This document shows, piece after piece, positions 45,036-53,484 of a stretch of DNA of 60,283 nucleotides. Origin of the DNA: a virus; the IMG/VR virus record IMGVR_UViG_3300043436_002761, positions 1 through 60,283 of that record. One strand, given 5' to 3'. How positions within the stretch are numbered: the stretch's first letter is position 1; every line of letters begins with the position of its first letter. The notes below the pieces were generated by a model, which was given only the letters and a program-made list of their open reading frames with translations, had not been told where the DNA came from and did not search any database. The translations under genes and the position numbers were made by a program.

Positions 45036-46079
45036 CTAGTTGGTCTCTATAGTTATTTCATCAATGGTTGTTCCCTGAGAATAACTTGAAGGCTTAACCA
45101 TTATACCATATTTTGCATTAATTGCAACTCCAGTTGGTGTATAAGTTAGGTCTGCCCCAATTTGTGAAGAAAGATTTGCATCTGAATACGGCTTTATTGT
45201 AGCTGTTGCAGAAGTTTTTGCTGGATTTACAGAAGATATAATTACTCTAAAAGACTGAATAACACTTGCCACTGTCCAACTTGTTAACTGTGTAACGGTA
45301 TTTGCAACAGATCTTATAAATCTAATATATTGTGGATAACATGTTTGACAGTTGCAAGTAAAAAAAGTTGTGGCATTAAATGATGCACATGGATATGAGG
45401 CTGAGTTGCACACAGTGGACCATGTAGAGCATGGGGTATTTCCTGCATTACAAGGACTACTCCATGTTGTACACATAAAACTTGAGTTTGAACCATTGCA
45501 GTTTCCAGTATTATATCCACCATTACATACTCTAGACCAAGCAGTGCATGGACTAAATGGCGTACTCATCATATTGCAAGGGCTAGTGTAGGATCTACAA
45601 AATCTATTTCCTACAACATCGCAGAAATAATTACCTCCATTACAAGGACGGCTCCATGTAGTGCATGAAAAAAATGTAGCATTGCAAGGATAGTTTGCCG
45701 CATTGCAAACATAGTTAGTAGAAGCACAGTTTCCTGGGGTTGAGCAAGTTTGACAATTACAAGTTACACTCTCCTGGTCAATTCCAACTCCAAACCAGTT
45801 TCCACTATCTGTAACCCACAGAGCTGCAGTAGATCCTTGAGTTACACCACTTAAACTAATGGTAACGGTGTCTTTTGGCATATCAACTGAAGCCAATGGA
45901 TAATTTGAAGGAGTTTGTCCATCTGCTTTATTGGAAGTAATATTAAAAGATCCTCGAATTATGCTCCAAGTAGAACCATCAGAGGAAGTACCAAGACCAG
46001 TCTGATTAGCTCTATTAAAGGTATCTCTAAATATTTTTCTTGCTGCAGATGCTATTGAGCCAAAATTAACTAATCTCAT
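45036..46079 (-). CDS. tail protein with cysteine-rich insert
   Basis: 347 residues. Residues 17-100 and 250-347 look like one jelly-roll/glucanase-like domain of the type seen in tail proteins (FRDTFNRANQTGLGTSSDG, TSWTVASVIQSFRVII). Residues 107-247 are an insert with 22 cysteines, mostly as Cys-Asn and TTWS-x2-CN units, bounded at both ends by TCNCQTC. The rest has no cysteine. Start at ATG 46079 lies six bases from a TATAAT, so it looks leaderless. A disulfide- or metal-stabilised head group exposed on the fibre is possible. Confidence 0.65.
   Translation of the reverse strand: MRLVNFGSIASAARKIFRDTFNRANQTGLGTSSDGSTWSIIRGSFNITSNKADGQTPSNYPLASVDMPKDTVTISLSGVTQGSTAALWVTDSGNWFGVGIDQESVTCNCQTCSTPGNCASTNYVCNAANYPCNATFFSCTTWSRPCNGGNYFCDVVGNRFCRSYTSPCNMMSTPFSPCTAWSRVCNGGYNTGNCNGSNSSFMCTTWSSPCNAGNTPCSTWSTVCNSASYPCASFNATTFFTCNCQTCYPQYIRFIRSVANTVTQLTSWTVASVIQSFRVIISSVNPAKTSATATIKPYSDANLSSQIGADLTYTPTGVAINAKYGIMVKPSSYSQGTTIDEITIETN
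45100..45108 (-). promoter_or_regulatory. possible internal extended -10 promoter
   Basis: TGGTATAAT inside the 3' end of the cysteine-rich gene, 76 bases before the duplicated cassette. Could be coincidence in coding sequence. Confidence 0.35.
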
Positions 46080-46085
46080 AATTTT

Positions 46086-46091
46086 ATTATA
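46086..46091 (-). promoter_or_regulatory. -10 element with leaderless start of cysteine-rich gene
   Basis: TATAAT then six bases (AAAATT) then ATG 46079. The element overlaps the stop of the fibre gene upstream. No ribosome site is present. Confidence 0.5.
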
Positions 46092-49000
46092 CCGTAAGGT
46101 CTCCCATCAACAACCAGGTATTTGCTGCAGTTTTTACAAGTACTGCAGAAGACCACTGTGCCCTAAGCTTTCTTCCAGGAGTAGCATTTACTGTAGTTGT
46201 AGCTGGAGTTACTGCTGCTACGGTAATCAAACCAGTTCCTGCCTGAACAATATTAATTTGTGTTCCAATAGGAAAGTTTAATGAAGCATCTGTTGGAATT
46301 AAAAGATTTCCAGCAGTAGTTGAGTTATTTAGCATTAACAAGTCTCCATCATCTCCAATTGTCAAAGTATAAGAATTTGTTACAAATGTAGGATTTAAAA
46401 TATCAATATGGCTAATTACATTTCCAGTTGTATTTAAAGAAGTTCCAGTTGCTGCCCCAATATTTGGAGTAGTTAAAGATGGACTAGTTATTGTTGCATA
46501 TGTAGTAGAAGCATTAGATTGTGTTAGATACGTTGAAGAAGCAGAAGACTGTGTTAGATATGTGCTAAAAGCAATTGATTGTTCTAAATATGTACTGGAA
46601 GCACTTGACTGTGTTAAGTATAAAGATAAGTCTAAAGTTTCCCAAGAAGCGGTAGATCCATCAGTTGAAAGATACTTTCCATTATTTCCAGACTGGGATG
46701 GTAGTGCATCAATTGTTCCCCATTCAAGACCATCTTCTAGTGAATTAATTTTAAGTACTTGTCCAGCACTTCCTAAAGTTGAAAGACCAGTTCCACCATA
46801 TTGATATCCAATTGTGGAGGCATTCCATTCTCCAGAAATTAAAGCTCCTACAGAAACGCTTCCAGAAAATGATCCATTATTTAATGTAACATCGTTTGCA
46901 TAAACATCTGCTAAAGAAAAAGATATATGACCTGTATCAATATTAACTGCCTCATCTGGTTCTGGAGTATAACCCTTAAAGAATTTAAAGATACCATCAG
47001 ATGCATCTCTAAACAAACCTGCGTGAGCATATCCTGCATCATAATATCCACCTGCAAAACCTAAGTCTGGATTAGCTTCTTCCTTTGCATGAGAAGTACC
47101 ACCAGATATGTAAGTGTCTGTAGTAGTACTTTCTACAACGAAAGATGAAGCTGTAGCAGAATAAACTGTTTTTAAATCTCCTGTTGAAATATTAAAACTT
47201 GAAGGGTCTACTCCAGTAACTCTAATATCCATTCCAACTGTATATAAATTGTCTGCAATATATGTTACATATGTTCCATCTCCAGAAGCCCCTGTGATTT
47301 CTGAATCAAGAGCAGCATTTAAATAAATTAAATTATCATGAGTTGCAACTGTTCTAGTATTTTCAGTTGTTGTAGTTCCAGCTACATGTAGATTTCCATC
47401 TACCCAAAGATCTTTTGCTACCCCCACTCCACCAGATACGATCAAAGCACCTGTAGTAGAGTCTGTGGCTTCTGTTGTATTACTAATTGTAATGGCATTT
47501 GATGAAGTTGCTCCACGACCAGTCACTGTTTCAAGTGTGTCTGATTCTGAAGATAAGTATGTCAAAGATGCAGACGATTGAGTTAGATAAGTTGAAGATG
47601 CAGAAGCTATTGTAAGATAGGAAGAAAGATCTACTGCCCCACCACCAGAAACTTCAATCCAATATAAAGAATCGAATATGAATAGCTCTAAAGTATCTGA
47701 GTCAAACCACAAGTCTCCTTCTGACGGAGAAGTTGGTGCACTAGAAGAAATGGTAACACTAGAACCACCTCCACCTTCTATGATCTGATTTATCCATTTA
47801 GAAGATGCTGAATTCCAAACTATAGAATCACCATCAGAGAGTGATGATATTTCAACATTTGAAAGACTATCTATAGTATGATTATGATCTATTTGAGAAT
47901 ATAAAGCAGATGCACTTGATACTGTTAAATAATCTTGAAATTCTACCCATTCTTGTGTAGCAACAAGTTCATCATATATTTTTACAAATTCGTCTGGTTG
48001 AAGAATTATACTTCCATTATTTGTATGAATATATAAATCATCAAATACGTCTATAAATAAACTGTTTGCACTTGCAGAAAAAGTATGATATTCAAGATCC
48101 CCATTAAATGTCAAATTTCCATGAATAATAGGGGAGCTAATGGTTTTATTTGTTAAAGTTTCTATTCCATCAATTGTTGCATAATCTCCAACTGGCTGAT
48201 ATATTTCACCAGCATCAAAAGTAGTTAGGTATGTATTGCTATCTATTACCCATTCATTAAAAATATTCTTCTTTAAGAATCCTGGAGATCCTGAAGATAG
48301 TTCTACAATTGCAGTTAAATTTCCATCTAATGGTTGATAAGCAGAAGCACTTGCAAGACTTTCAAAAGTTAGAAAAGTATTTAATGCATCTATTTGAGTT
48401 AAATATTCTTCTTGTGCATCTACTTGAGTTAAATAAGTTGAAGATGCACTGCTAGTTGTTAAATACGTTGCAGTGTCTACGCCCCATCCAAGACCCCCAT
48501 CTGTTCTTAAAAATCCTTCTACATTTTCTAAACCAGTTAAATTAAAAAGTCTTACACTTATTGGCTGATATAGCAAAGTTGCATCACCAGTTGTTAAGTA
48601 ATCATATAAGTCTTCTGTTGTTGCAATACCTGACTCTGATGCTGTTTGGTTAAGCCAAAGTCCAGAGGCACTATTATATGCCAATAGTTCATTATTTTGA
48701 ACAGATCCAGAAATTAAAACATCGTGCATCCATTCTAAATGATTATTTCCTGGAACAATTCTTACTGCAATTTGTCCAGTGGATGCGTGACGAACGGTAA
48801 TAAAAGCAACAGCCAGGTCGTGCTGTGGTCTTACCTTAGTAAGTTTTCCAGCAACAGTTGGATGAGCAAAAAGAATATCTCCTGCAGCCCATGTTTCATC
48901 GCCAACAGCTATACTACTAGCAACGTTACCTCTAGTATCTAGTCCAGTTAAAGTTCCAAAACTTATCACTTCTCCATTAACACCGTTAGAAATATTTGCA

Positions 49001-49326
49001 GTAGCCATACCCATAACAGTTAGTTCTGAGTTAATTCCACCAACTGCTGCAAAAGGCTCTACGTCTATTCTTCCACTAGGCTCTGCTCCTGAAGCAGAAA
49101 CCAAAGTTCCCTTTAATATTGTTGATCCAGTATTATTTCTAACTAAATAAACAGAACTAGTTGACTTAGAATCAACGTCACCTGCACCAAGGACTGACCA
49201 AGCTCCTGCTTGGTAAATCTTTGCAACAGATGCTGAAGAATTAAAATATAGCTCGCCTTCAGAGCCAGTAGCTGGATCTGTATCCAACACTACTAAATTT
49301 AATCCTGTTAAAAATTTCTTTGCCAT
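46087..49326 (-). CDS. large tail fibre protein
   Basis: 1079 residues. N-terminal residues 1-40 (TGSEGELYFNSSASVAKIY) are the common start of fibre proteins that attach to the baseplate. It contains many 10-residue SSASSTYLTQ-like repeats, LTNKTISSP (a fibre-trimer motif), and near residues 600-720 a DHDNLIYLNAAL-like module found in cyanophage and T4-type fibres. The C-terminus is beta-rich. AAGGAA precedes the ATG after a strong hairpin. It probably recognises the host surface. Confidence 0.75.
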   Translation of the reverse strand: MAKKFLTGLNLVVLDTDPATGSEGELYFNSSASVAKIYQAGAWSVLGAGDVDSKSTSSVYLVRNNTGSTILKGTLVSASGAEPSGRIDVEPFAAVGGINSELTVMGMATANISNGVNGEVISFGTLTGLDTRGNVASSIAVGDETWAAGDILFAHPTVAGKLTKVRPQHDLAVAFITVRHASTGQIAVRIVPGNNHLEWMHDVLISGSVQNNELLAYNSASGLWLNQTASESGIATTEDLYDYLTTGDATLLYQPISVRLFNLTGLENVEGFLRTDGGLGWGVDTATYLTTSSASSTYLTQVDAQEEYLTQIDALNTFLTFESLASASAYQPLDGNLTAIVELSSGSPGFLKKNIFNEWVIDSNTYLTTFDAGEIYQPVGDYATIDGIETLTNKTISSPIIHGNLTFNGDLEYHTFSASANSLFIDVFDDLYIHTNNGSIILQPDEFVKIYDELVATQEWVEFQDYLTVSSASALYSQIDHNHTIDSLSNVEISSLSDGDSIVWNSASSKWINQIIEGGGGSSVTISSSAPTSPSEGDLWFDSDTLELFIFDSLYWIEVSGGGAVDLSSYLTIASASSTYLTQSSASLTYLSSESDTLETVTGRGATSSNAITISNTTEATDSTTGALIVSGGVGVAKDLWVDGNLHVAGTTTTENTRTVATHDNLIYLNAALDSEITGASGDGTYVTYIADNLYTVGMDIRVTGVDPSSFNISTGDLKTVYSATASSFVVESTTTDTYISGGTSHAKEEANPDLGFAGGYYDAGYAHAGLFRDASDGIFKFFKGYTPEPDEAVNIDTGHISFSLADVYANDVTLNNGSFSGSVSVGALISGEWNASTIGYQYGGTGLSTLGSAGQVLKINSLEDGLEWGTIDALPSQSGNNGKYLSTDGSTASWETLDLSLYLTQSSASSTYLEQSIAFSTYLTQSSASSTYLTQSNASTTYATITSPSLTTPNIGAATGTSLNTTGNVISHIDILNPTFVTNSYTLTIGDDGDLLMLNNSTTAGNLLIPTDASLNFPIGTQINIVQAGTGLITVAAVTPATTTVNATPGRKLRAQWSSAVLVKTAANTWLLMGDLTV

Positions 49327-49344
49327 TTTTTCCTTCTAATATGA

Positions 49345-49368
49345 GGGGCTAGGGTTTAATCTAGCCCC
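49345..49368. other. strong hairpin between two fibre genes
   Basis: GGGGCTAG pairs perfectly with CTAGCCCC around an eight-base loop. Neither side is followed by a long U-run on the minus strand, so it may be a processing or stability element in the leader of the 1079-residue gene instead of a full terminator. It lies 18 bases before the ATG. Confidence 0.55.
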
Positions 49369-49387
49369 CCACATATTATATTATATT

Positions 49388-50815
49388 TTATCCAATTACT
49401 ACAACACGGTAAGTATCAGCAGTGATTGTTGAACCACTGTTAATTTTTACTGTTACAGCAGATGTTGATGTATGTTGTACATCTACTTCTACCTGTGCAT
49501 AATCAGCAGCAACTTCATATACTTGAACTGTTACATCCTTGGTTCCAAGGTTATGTGTTACAGTCCATGTGCATAATCCGCCAGTTGATGTTAGAGATCC
49601 ATTACCTTCTGCATACTTTCTTGGGAATCCATCAGAAACAAGAGCTGTTTCTAAATCAGACTTGTTTACTGCTAGACCACCTGTAGTTGTAAGGTATGAA
49701 CTTGAACCTGATAGTAATGTGATATCAATTGATCCTGAAGAAACAGAAATTGAATCGCTACCATTTAGGTATGCATCAATCTCATCATCTACAGCACTAT
49801 TAAAATCAGTAATATCAGTTGCAACATGTGAATGACCTTCCAAAGAAATAGTTGTTACACTACCCGATACTCCAGCCTTCCATGCATCAATATTCTCATC
49901 CCAAACAAGTTCTGCGTTAGTTAGATCACCACGCTCAATCTCAATACCTGCATTGACTGTAGGAGTTCCAGTTACGTTGCTGTTAAGAGTAATTTGATTA
50001 TCCTCAACTAGCAAAGTTTCTGTATTTAGCGTTGTTACGCTACCACTTACGGTCAAATCTCCAGTTACAATAAGGTCTCCTCCGATTGTTACATCGTCTG
50101 GAAGACCAATTGTTACTAGACCTGTTGATGCTGATACAGTTACCTGATTTGCAGTACCTGACACAGATGTAACACCAGTGTTTTCAATTGTTACAGACGC
50201 ACCTTCTCCAGTTCCAGTAACACTAATACCGTCACCAGATCCAGAAACACTTGCAACATAATCACCAGTTGTATCCGATCCAAGAGCTACTGCATCCGCT
50301 ACGATATCTGCAGTAATAGTTACATCAGAAGATCCATCAAAGCTTACGCTTCCACTTAAAGATCCTCCTAAACTAATTGTTCTGCTAGTTTCAAGAGCAG
50401 TTGCAGTATCTGCATTACCAGTTAAATCACCAGTAACGTCTACTGTTATTGACTCTGGAAGGCTAATTGTTACTGCACCAGCAGAGGCACTTACTGAAAC
50501 TTCGTTTTCTGTTCCAGCAACGCTTGTTACTCCAGTATTTTCAATTGTAAGAGTTCCTTCTTCATCATCATAAGACAATGAAATTCCAGTTCCACTTTCA
50601 AGCAAATCACTTACTGCATCTCCAATAGCTTCGATAGAGCCAACAGCTTCCCACTGACTTGTCGTTCCATTGTAGAATTTTAGTACTTGATCAACAGTAT
50701 TGAAATAAAGTTGACCAGCAGCTCCAGTTAATGGATCTGTAGCCAAATTGTGGATTACACCATTGCGTAATTCATTTGAATTTAAATCAATATTTGTTAA
50801 AAATTTTCTAGACAT
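49388..50815 (-). CDS. tail fibre protein
   Basis: 475 residues; starts FLTNIDLNSNELRNGVIHNL, then TGAAGQLYFNT as in the 1079-residue fibre. A VEDNQITLNSNVTGTP module near residue 270 and repeated TSVSGTANQVTVSAS beta repeats (three copies) indicate a trimeric fibre. Third gene of the first fibre cassette (beta-sandwich, collagen motif, fibre). AAGGAGGTG lies nine bases before the ATG. Confidence 0.7.
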   Translation of the reverse strand: MSRKFLTNIDLNSNELRNGVIHNLATDPLTGAAGQLYFNTVDQVLKFYNGTTSQWEAVGSIEAIGDAVSDLLESGTGISLSYDDEEGTLTIENTGVTSVAGTENEVSVSASAGAVTISLPESITVDVTGDLTGNADTATALETSRTISLGGSLSGSVSFDGSSDVTITADIVADAVALGSDTTGDYVASVSGSGDGISVTGTGEGASVTIENTGVTSVSGTANQVTVSASTGLVTIGLPDDVTIGGDLIVTGDLTVSGSVTTLNTETLLVEDNQITLNSNVTGTPTVNAGIEIERGDLTNAELVWDENIDAWKAGVSGSVTTISLEGHSHVATDITDFNSAVDDEIDAYLNGSDSISVSSGSIDITLLSGSSSYLTTTGGLAVNKSDLETALVSDGFPRKYAEGNGSLTSTGGLCTWTVTHNLGTKDVTVQVYEVAADYAQVEVDVQHTSTSAVTVKINSGSTITADTYRVVVIG

Positions 50816-50833
50816 ATATATTCACCTCCTTCA

Positions 50834-51280
50834 TTATGATAAATACGCCCTTCCCGAAAATGCTCCGATAAAGGACAAAACTACAGTATTTGAATTTGGA
50901 TAGTTATATGACCCCTCAACAACTGTTCCTGCTGTGTCAACTACTGTAATATTAGGGGTAAACCCTAATCCATGTGTAATGGTCCAAGTTGCAGAAGATA
51001 CTTCTTGAATATGAACATACCCAAGCTCCTGATTTCCAACAAGGTCTGTAGGATTTCCCCAACCAGACAATGTTTTTGGACCATACAAATTCATGTTTGT
51101 TGTATTTAAGAAAAAGTCTCCAACAATGCCAACATTGCTACTTGGAGCACTTGTACCATTAAGAATACCAGTTCCTCTAGCACCTTGTGGACCAGAAGTT
51201 CCTAATTCAATTACAACATTTTCTTCATCAATTGTTACATTGTTTACAATTTGATCAATTTCTACTTTTAATTCTGCCAT
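50834..51280 (-). CDS. collagen-motif tail fibre protein
   Basis: 148 residues with GTSGPQGARGTG near residue 28, then VGDFFLNTTNMNLYGPKT and a beta-rich TWTITHGLGFTPNITVVDT. Parallel to 37089-37676 in motif, order and size class. The last strand segment SFIGAFSGRAYLS is typical of fibre tips. Start overlaps the stop of the beta-sandwich gene. Confidence 0.65.
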   Translation of the reverse strand: MAELKVEIDQIVNNVTIDEENVVIELGTSGPQGARGTGILNGTSAPSSNVGIVGDFFLNTTNMNLYGPKTLSGWGNPTDLVGNQELGYVHIQEVSSATWTITHGLGFTPNITVVDTAGTVVEGSYNYPNSNTVVLSFIGAFSGRAYLS

Positions 51281-51624
51281 TATCTTGTTACCTCTGGTGT
51301 AACAATAAATGTTCCTTCAATAAGTCTATCAACATCAAATGATGGACTAATAATTTCTAAATCATAAACATGACTACCTGGAGGTAAATCAGATGTATCA
51401 CTATTTGATATATAGATATCAATAGTTCCTGCTGATCCACTAATTGTAATTCCAGATCCTGATACTAGTGAAATAAGTGGCTCTGTAGAATAATATGCCT
51501 GTCTTACTTGTAATCTTGAAGAATATCCTGATAAATCAATAGGTAGGTCATCCAGAGTGTATGTTAAAGTCCTTCTAAAGGTACTACCTTGAGGACAAAC
51601 AAAGTTTACAAGCCCTGGGGTCAT
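51280..51624 (-). CDS. baseplate/fibre N-terminal beta-sandwich protein
   Basis: 114 residues from ATG 51624 (AGGAG eight bases upstream; GTG 51633 has the site overlapping). One domain: CPQGSTFRRTLTYTLDDLPI, SGYSSRLQVRQ, GSHVYDLEIIS, EGTFIVTPEVTR, a well-known phage baseplate-type beta-sandwich. Same slot as 37678-38058. Extended -10 promoter 33 bases upstream. Confidence 0.65.
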   Translation of the reverse strand: MTPGLVNFVCPQGSTFRRTLTYTLDDLPIDLSGYSSRLQVRQAYYSTEPLISLVSGSGITISGSAGTIDIYISNSDTSDLPPGSHVYDLEIISPSFDVDRLIEGTFIVTPEVTR

Positions 51625-51656
51625 GTTGGGCACTCCTATTTATTTCTTACTTTCCT

Positions 51657-51665
51657 ATTATACCA
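51657..51665 (-). promoter_or_regulatory. extended -10 promoter of the first fibre cassette
   Basis: TGGTATAAT, identical to the site opening the second fibre cassette (38077-38085). The two cassettes thus share gene order and promoter type. Confidence 0.6.
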
Positions 51666-51672
51666 AACTATT

Positions 51673-52002
51673 TTATTTCTTATCTGCAATATATGCTACT
51701 AAAACATCGTGAATTACTTTTACTTCTCCAGTTAATTGCTTAACATCTGCTTTAATTTCACTTTGATTATCTCCTAGACAATTTACCTTGTCTGCCATGC
51801 TTGATCCACCATTTGGAAATATTTGATGCTCTACACGGTCTAGCCTATCTGCAATAGTTCTACCCTGAGCATCTTTACCAAGAATTCTTTCAAACTTTCT
51901 TACTGTTGCATATCCAACGCCAAATATGGCGGTAAGTGATAAAAACATTTGCCAGTTTTCGACAAACATAGATATTGAATTATTCACGATTTTATGGTAC
52001 AA
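51673..52002 (-). CDS. membrane-anchored holin-like protein
   Basis: 109 residues. One hydrophobic helix (about residues 13-32, WQMFLSLTAIFGVGYATV) followed by a polar coiled-coil C-terminus (DRLDRVEHQIF, IKADVKQLTGEVKVIHDVL). One-helix proteins of this kind in actinophages are often annotated as holin-like. The start is uncertain: TTG 52002 touches AGGAG, GTG 51987 is 16 bases away. Could form a pair with 34619-34897, but they are 17 kb apart. Confidence 0.45.
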   Translation of the reverse strand: MYHKIVNNSISMFVENWQMFLSLTAIFGVGYATVRKFERILGKDAQGRTIADRLDRVEHQIFPNGGSSMADKVNCLGDNQSEIKADVKQLTGEVKVIHDVLVAYIADKK

Positions 52003-52003
52003 T
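51975..52003 (+). promoter_or_regulatory. plus-strand promoter for the DUF7455-like gene
   Basis: TTGAAT (51975-51980), 17 bases ending TGG, TACAAT (51998-52003), 54 bases before the ATG at 52058. It lies inside the start of the opposite gene. Layout equals the minus-strand site at 27098-27126. Confidence 0.6.
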
Positions 52004-52024
52004 CTCCTATAAGACTTAATGACA

Positions 52025-52033
52025 ATTATAACA
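52025..52033 (-). promoter_or_regulatory. minus-strand extended -10 for the holin-like gene
   Basis: TGTTATAAT, 22 bases before the TTG start, on the opposite strand to the promoter at 51975-52003; the two face across the divergent gap. Confidence 0.55.
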
Positions 52034-52057
52034 TATGAATAACATAAGGAGTAATAT

Positions 52058-52270
52058 ATGACTGAAACAAAAGAAAAAGTATTAAAAATTGCAGATCGTT
52101 GTGACAGATGTGGTGCTCAAGCTTTCATACTTGCTACTGGAGTTTCAGGGGATTTAATGTTTTGTGGTCATCATTATCACAAATATGAATATGCAATTAC
52201 TCAATGGGCTTATAAGATTATTAATGAATTAGATACTATTAATGAAAAGTCTGCAAGTAGTCCTATTTAA
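52058..52270 (+). CDS. DUF7455-like actinobacterial zinc protein
   Basis: 70 residues on the plus strand inside the minus-strand fibre region. ADRCDRCGAQAFILATG then FCGHHYHKYE give CxxC and CxHH ligands, the signature I know from a small protein family of actinobacteria and their phages. Function unknown; the family is a host marker. AAGGAG lies six bases before the ATG and it has its own promoter. It converges with the collar fibre gene, overlapping by four bases. Confidence 0.8.
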   Translation: MTETKEKVLKIADRCDRCGAQAFILATGVSGDLMFCGHHYHKYEYAITQWAYKIINELDTINEKSASSPI

Positions 52271-53238
52271 GTTTTAATTATATAGTTAATAGTTATATAT
52301 GGTTGTAAGTTTCCAGAAGATGCAGAAGCACTAGACTGACCAGATGTGCCAGTAAGATTAGGAACGTCAATTGCTGTAGTGTGTGTATGTGCAGCACTGC
52401 GACCACCAGTTCCATCTATATATCTACTAACACCACCTCCGTAATAAATTCCAACATTTAAAATTTCTCCAGTAACTGGAGTTCCATCACTATGAACAAT
52501 GTTTAAATCAAATCCGTGACCGTGATCAGCACTCTCAGTTCCAGATGTGGCGTTAAATGAGCCATGATCGTGTGAAATAGAGTGATCATGGGGGGCTGTA
52601 GATGTCTTACTTCCACCAGACTCACCAAGTAAATCAAATTCAGTTTGTGAAGAATCTTTTCCTACTGGAACTCTTCCTTTAAAATTTGGAATTCTAAAGT
52701 GTGTTGATCCAGCTCCCCCAGATCCATTTGTATTTGCTCCATATGGAAAAATGGTTCCATTTGAAGTTAAAGAATTATAAAGATTTTGATAAGTTGTAAT
52801 TAAAACTTCTTGACCATCACAAAATAACCATCCAGTTGGTGATACAGATGAAGATCCAGCATATTGATTAATGACTCCTGGAACTATAGTGAGTTTAGTT
52901 GAAATTAAATTTGTAATAGTGGTAGCAAAATTTGGATCATCTGATAGTGCTGCTGCAAGTTCATTTAAAGTATTTAGTGTTGATGGTGCAGAATCAACAA
53001 TTGCTGAAACTGCTGCTGCAGAAGCGGAACTTAAATCAATATTGTTTAACTCTATTTTTGTTGCATATGTTGTAGAGGCAGAAGCTTGAGTTAGATAATT
53101 TGTTGATGCTGAAATTTGAGTTAAATAAGTTGTTGAAGCGGATGCTTTAGATAAATATGTGGCAGATGCAGAAGATTGACTAAGAAGAGATCCAATTTGA
53201 GAAGATGAAGCTGTTCTAAATACTGTTACTTGTGCCAT
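52267..53238 (-). CDS. tail collar fibre protein
   Basis: 323 residues. Residues 15-60 are SSASTTYLTQ-like coiled repeats. The tail-collar domain spans about residues 130-215: GWLFCDGQEV, FRIPNFKGRVPVGKD, followed by a His-rich tip (DHSISHDHGSFN, HTHTTAID), which in related fibres binds iron along a needle. Ends NLQPYITINYIIKT, the classical collar end. Start lies eight bases after a TGATATAAT, so nearly leaderless. Confidence 0.85.
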   Translation of the reverse strand: MAQVTVFRTASSSQIGSLLSQSSASATYLSKASASTTYLTQISASTNYLTQASASTTYATKIELNNIDLSSASAAAVSAIVDSAPSTLNTLNELAAALSDDPNFATTITNLISTKLTIVPGVINQYAGSSSVSPTGWLFCDGQEVLITTYQNLYNSLTSNGTIFPYGANTNGSGGAGSTHFRIPNFKGRVPVGKDSSQTEFDLLGESGGSKTSTAPHDHSISHDHGSFNATSGTESADHGHGFDLNIVHSDGTPVTGEILNVGIYYGGGVSRYIDGTGGRSAAHTHTTAIDVPNLTGTSGQSSASASSGNLQPYITINYIIKT

Positions 53239-53246
53239 AATATTTA

Positions 53247-53255
53247 ATTATATCA
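53247..53255 (-). promoter_or_regulatory. extended -10 promoter of the collar fibre
   Basis: TGATATAAT, then eight bases to the ATG (53238). A start seven bases downstream leaves almost no leader. Confidence 0.55.
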
Positions 53256-53265
53256 CTTATGATAT

Positions 53266-53484
53266 TTAAGAAATTCCGCCATCAATAGTTAATACAACTT
53301 CTGCAAAAGCAGTTCCTCCATCAAGGACGGTATCAATTCCTAAAATTGCAGTAGGAAGATTATCTATTGTAACAAAGTCTTCTATATCTATATCTTGACC
53401 TTGTTTTTTCCAAAATTCTCCATCCCAAAAATATCCTTGAAAGGTATCATTTACTTCTGGATCTAAAGGGAATATAGTAGACAT
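53266..53484 (-). CDS. small fibre-associated protein
   Basis: 72 residues; FPLDPEVNDTFQGYFWDGEFWK resembles short phage tail proteins with an aromatic Trp-Asp-Gly motif, and the C-terminal half is beta-rich ending in DGGIS. Starts at the stop of the Ig-like gene. Probably a fibre accessory. No family recognised. Confidence 0.5.
   Translation of the reverse strand: MSTIFPLDPEVNDTFQGYFWDGEFWKKQGQDIDIEDFVTIDNLPTAILGIDTVLDGGTAFAEVVLTIDGGIS

Noticed and set aside
45036-46079. Frameshifted or mis-read DNA as cause of the Cys-rich segment
   Set aside because: The frame stays open for 141 residues with matching TCNCQTC ends and normal flanking fold.
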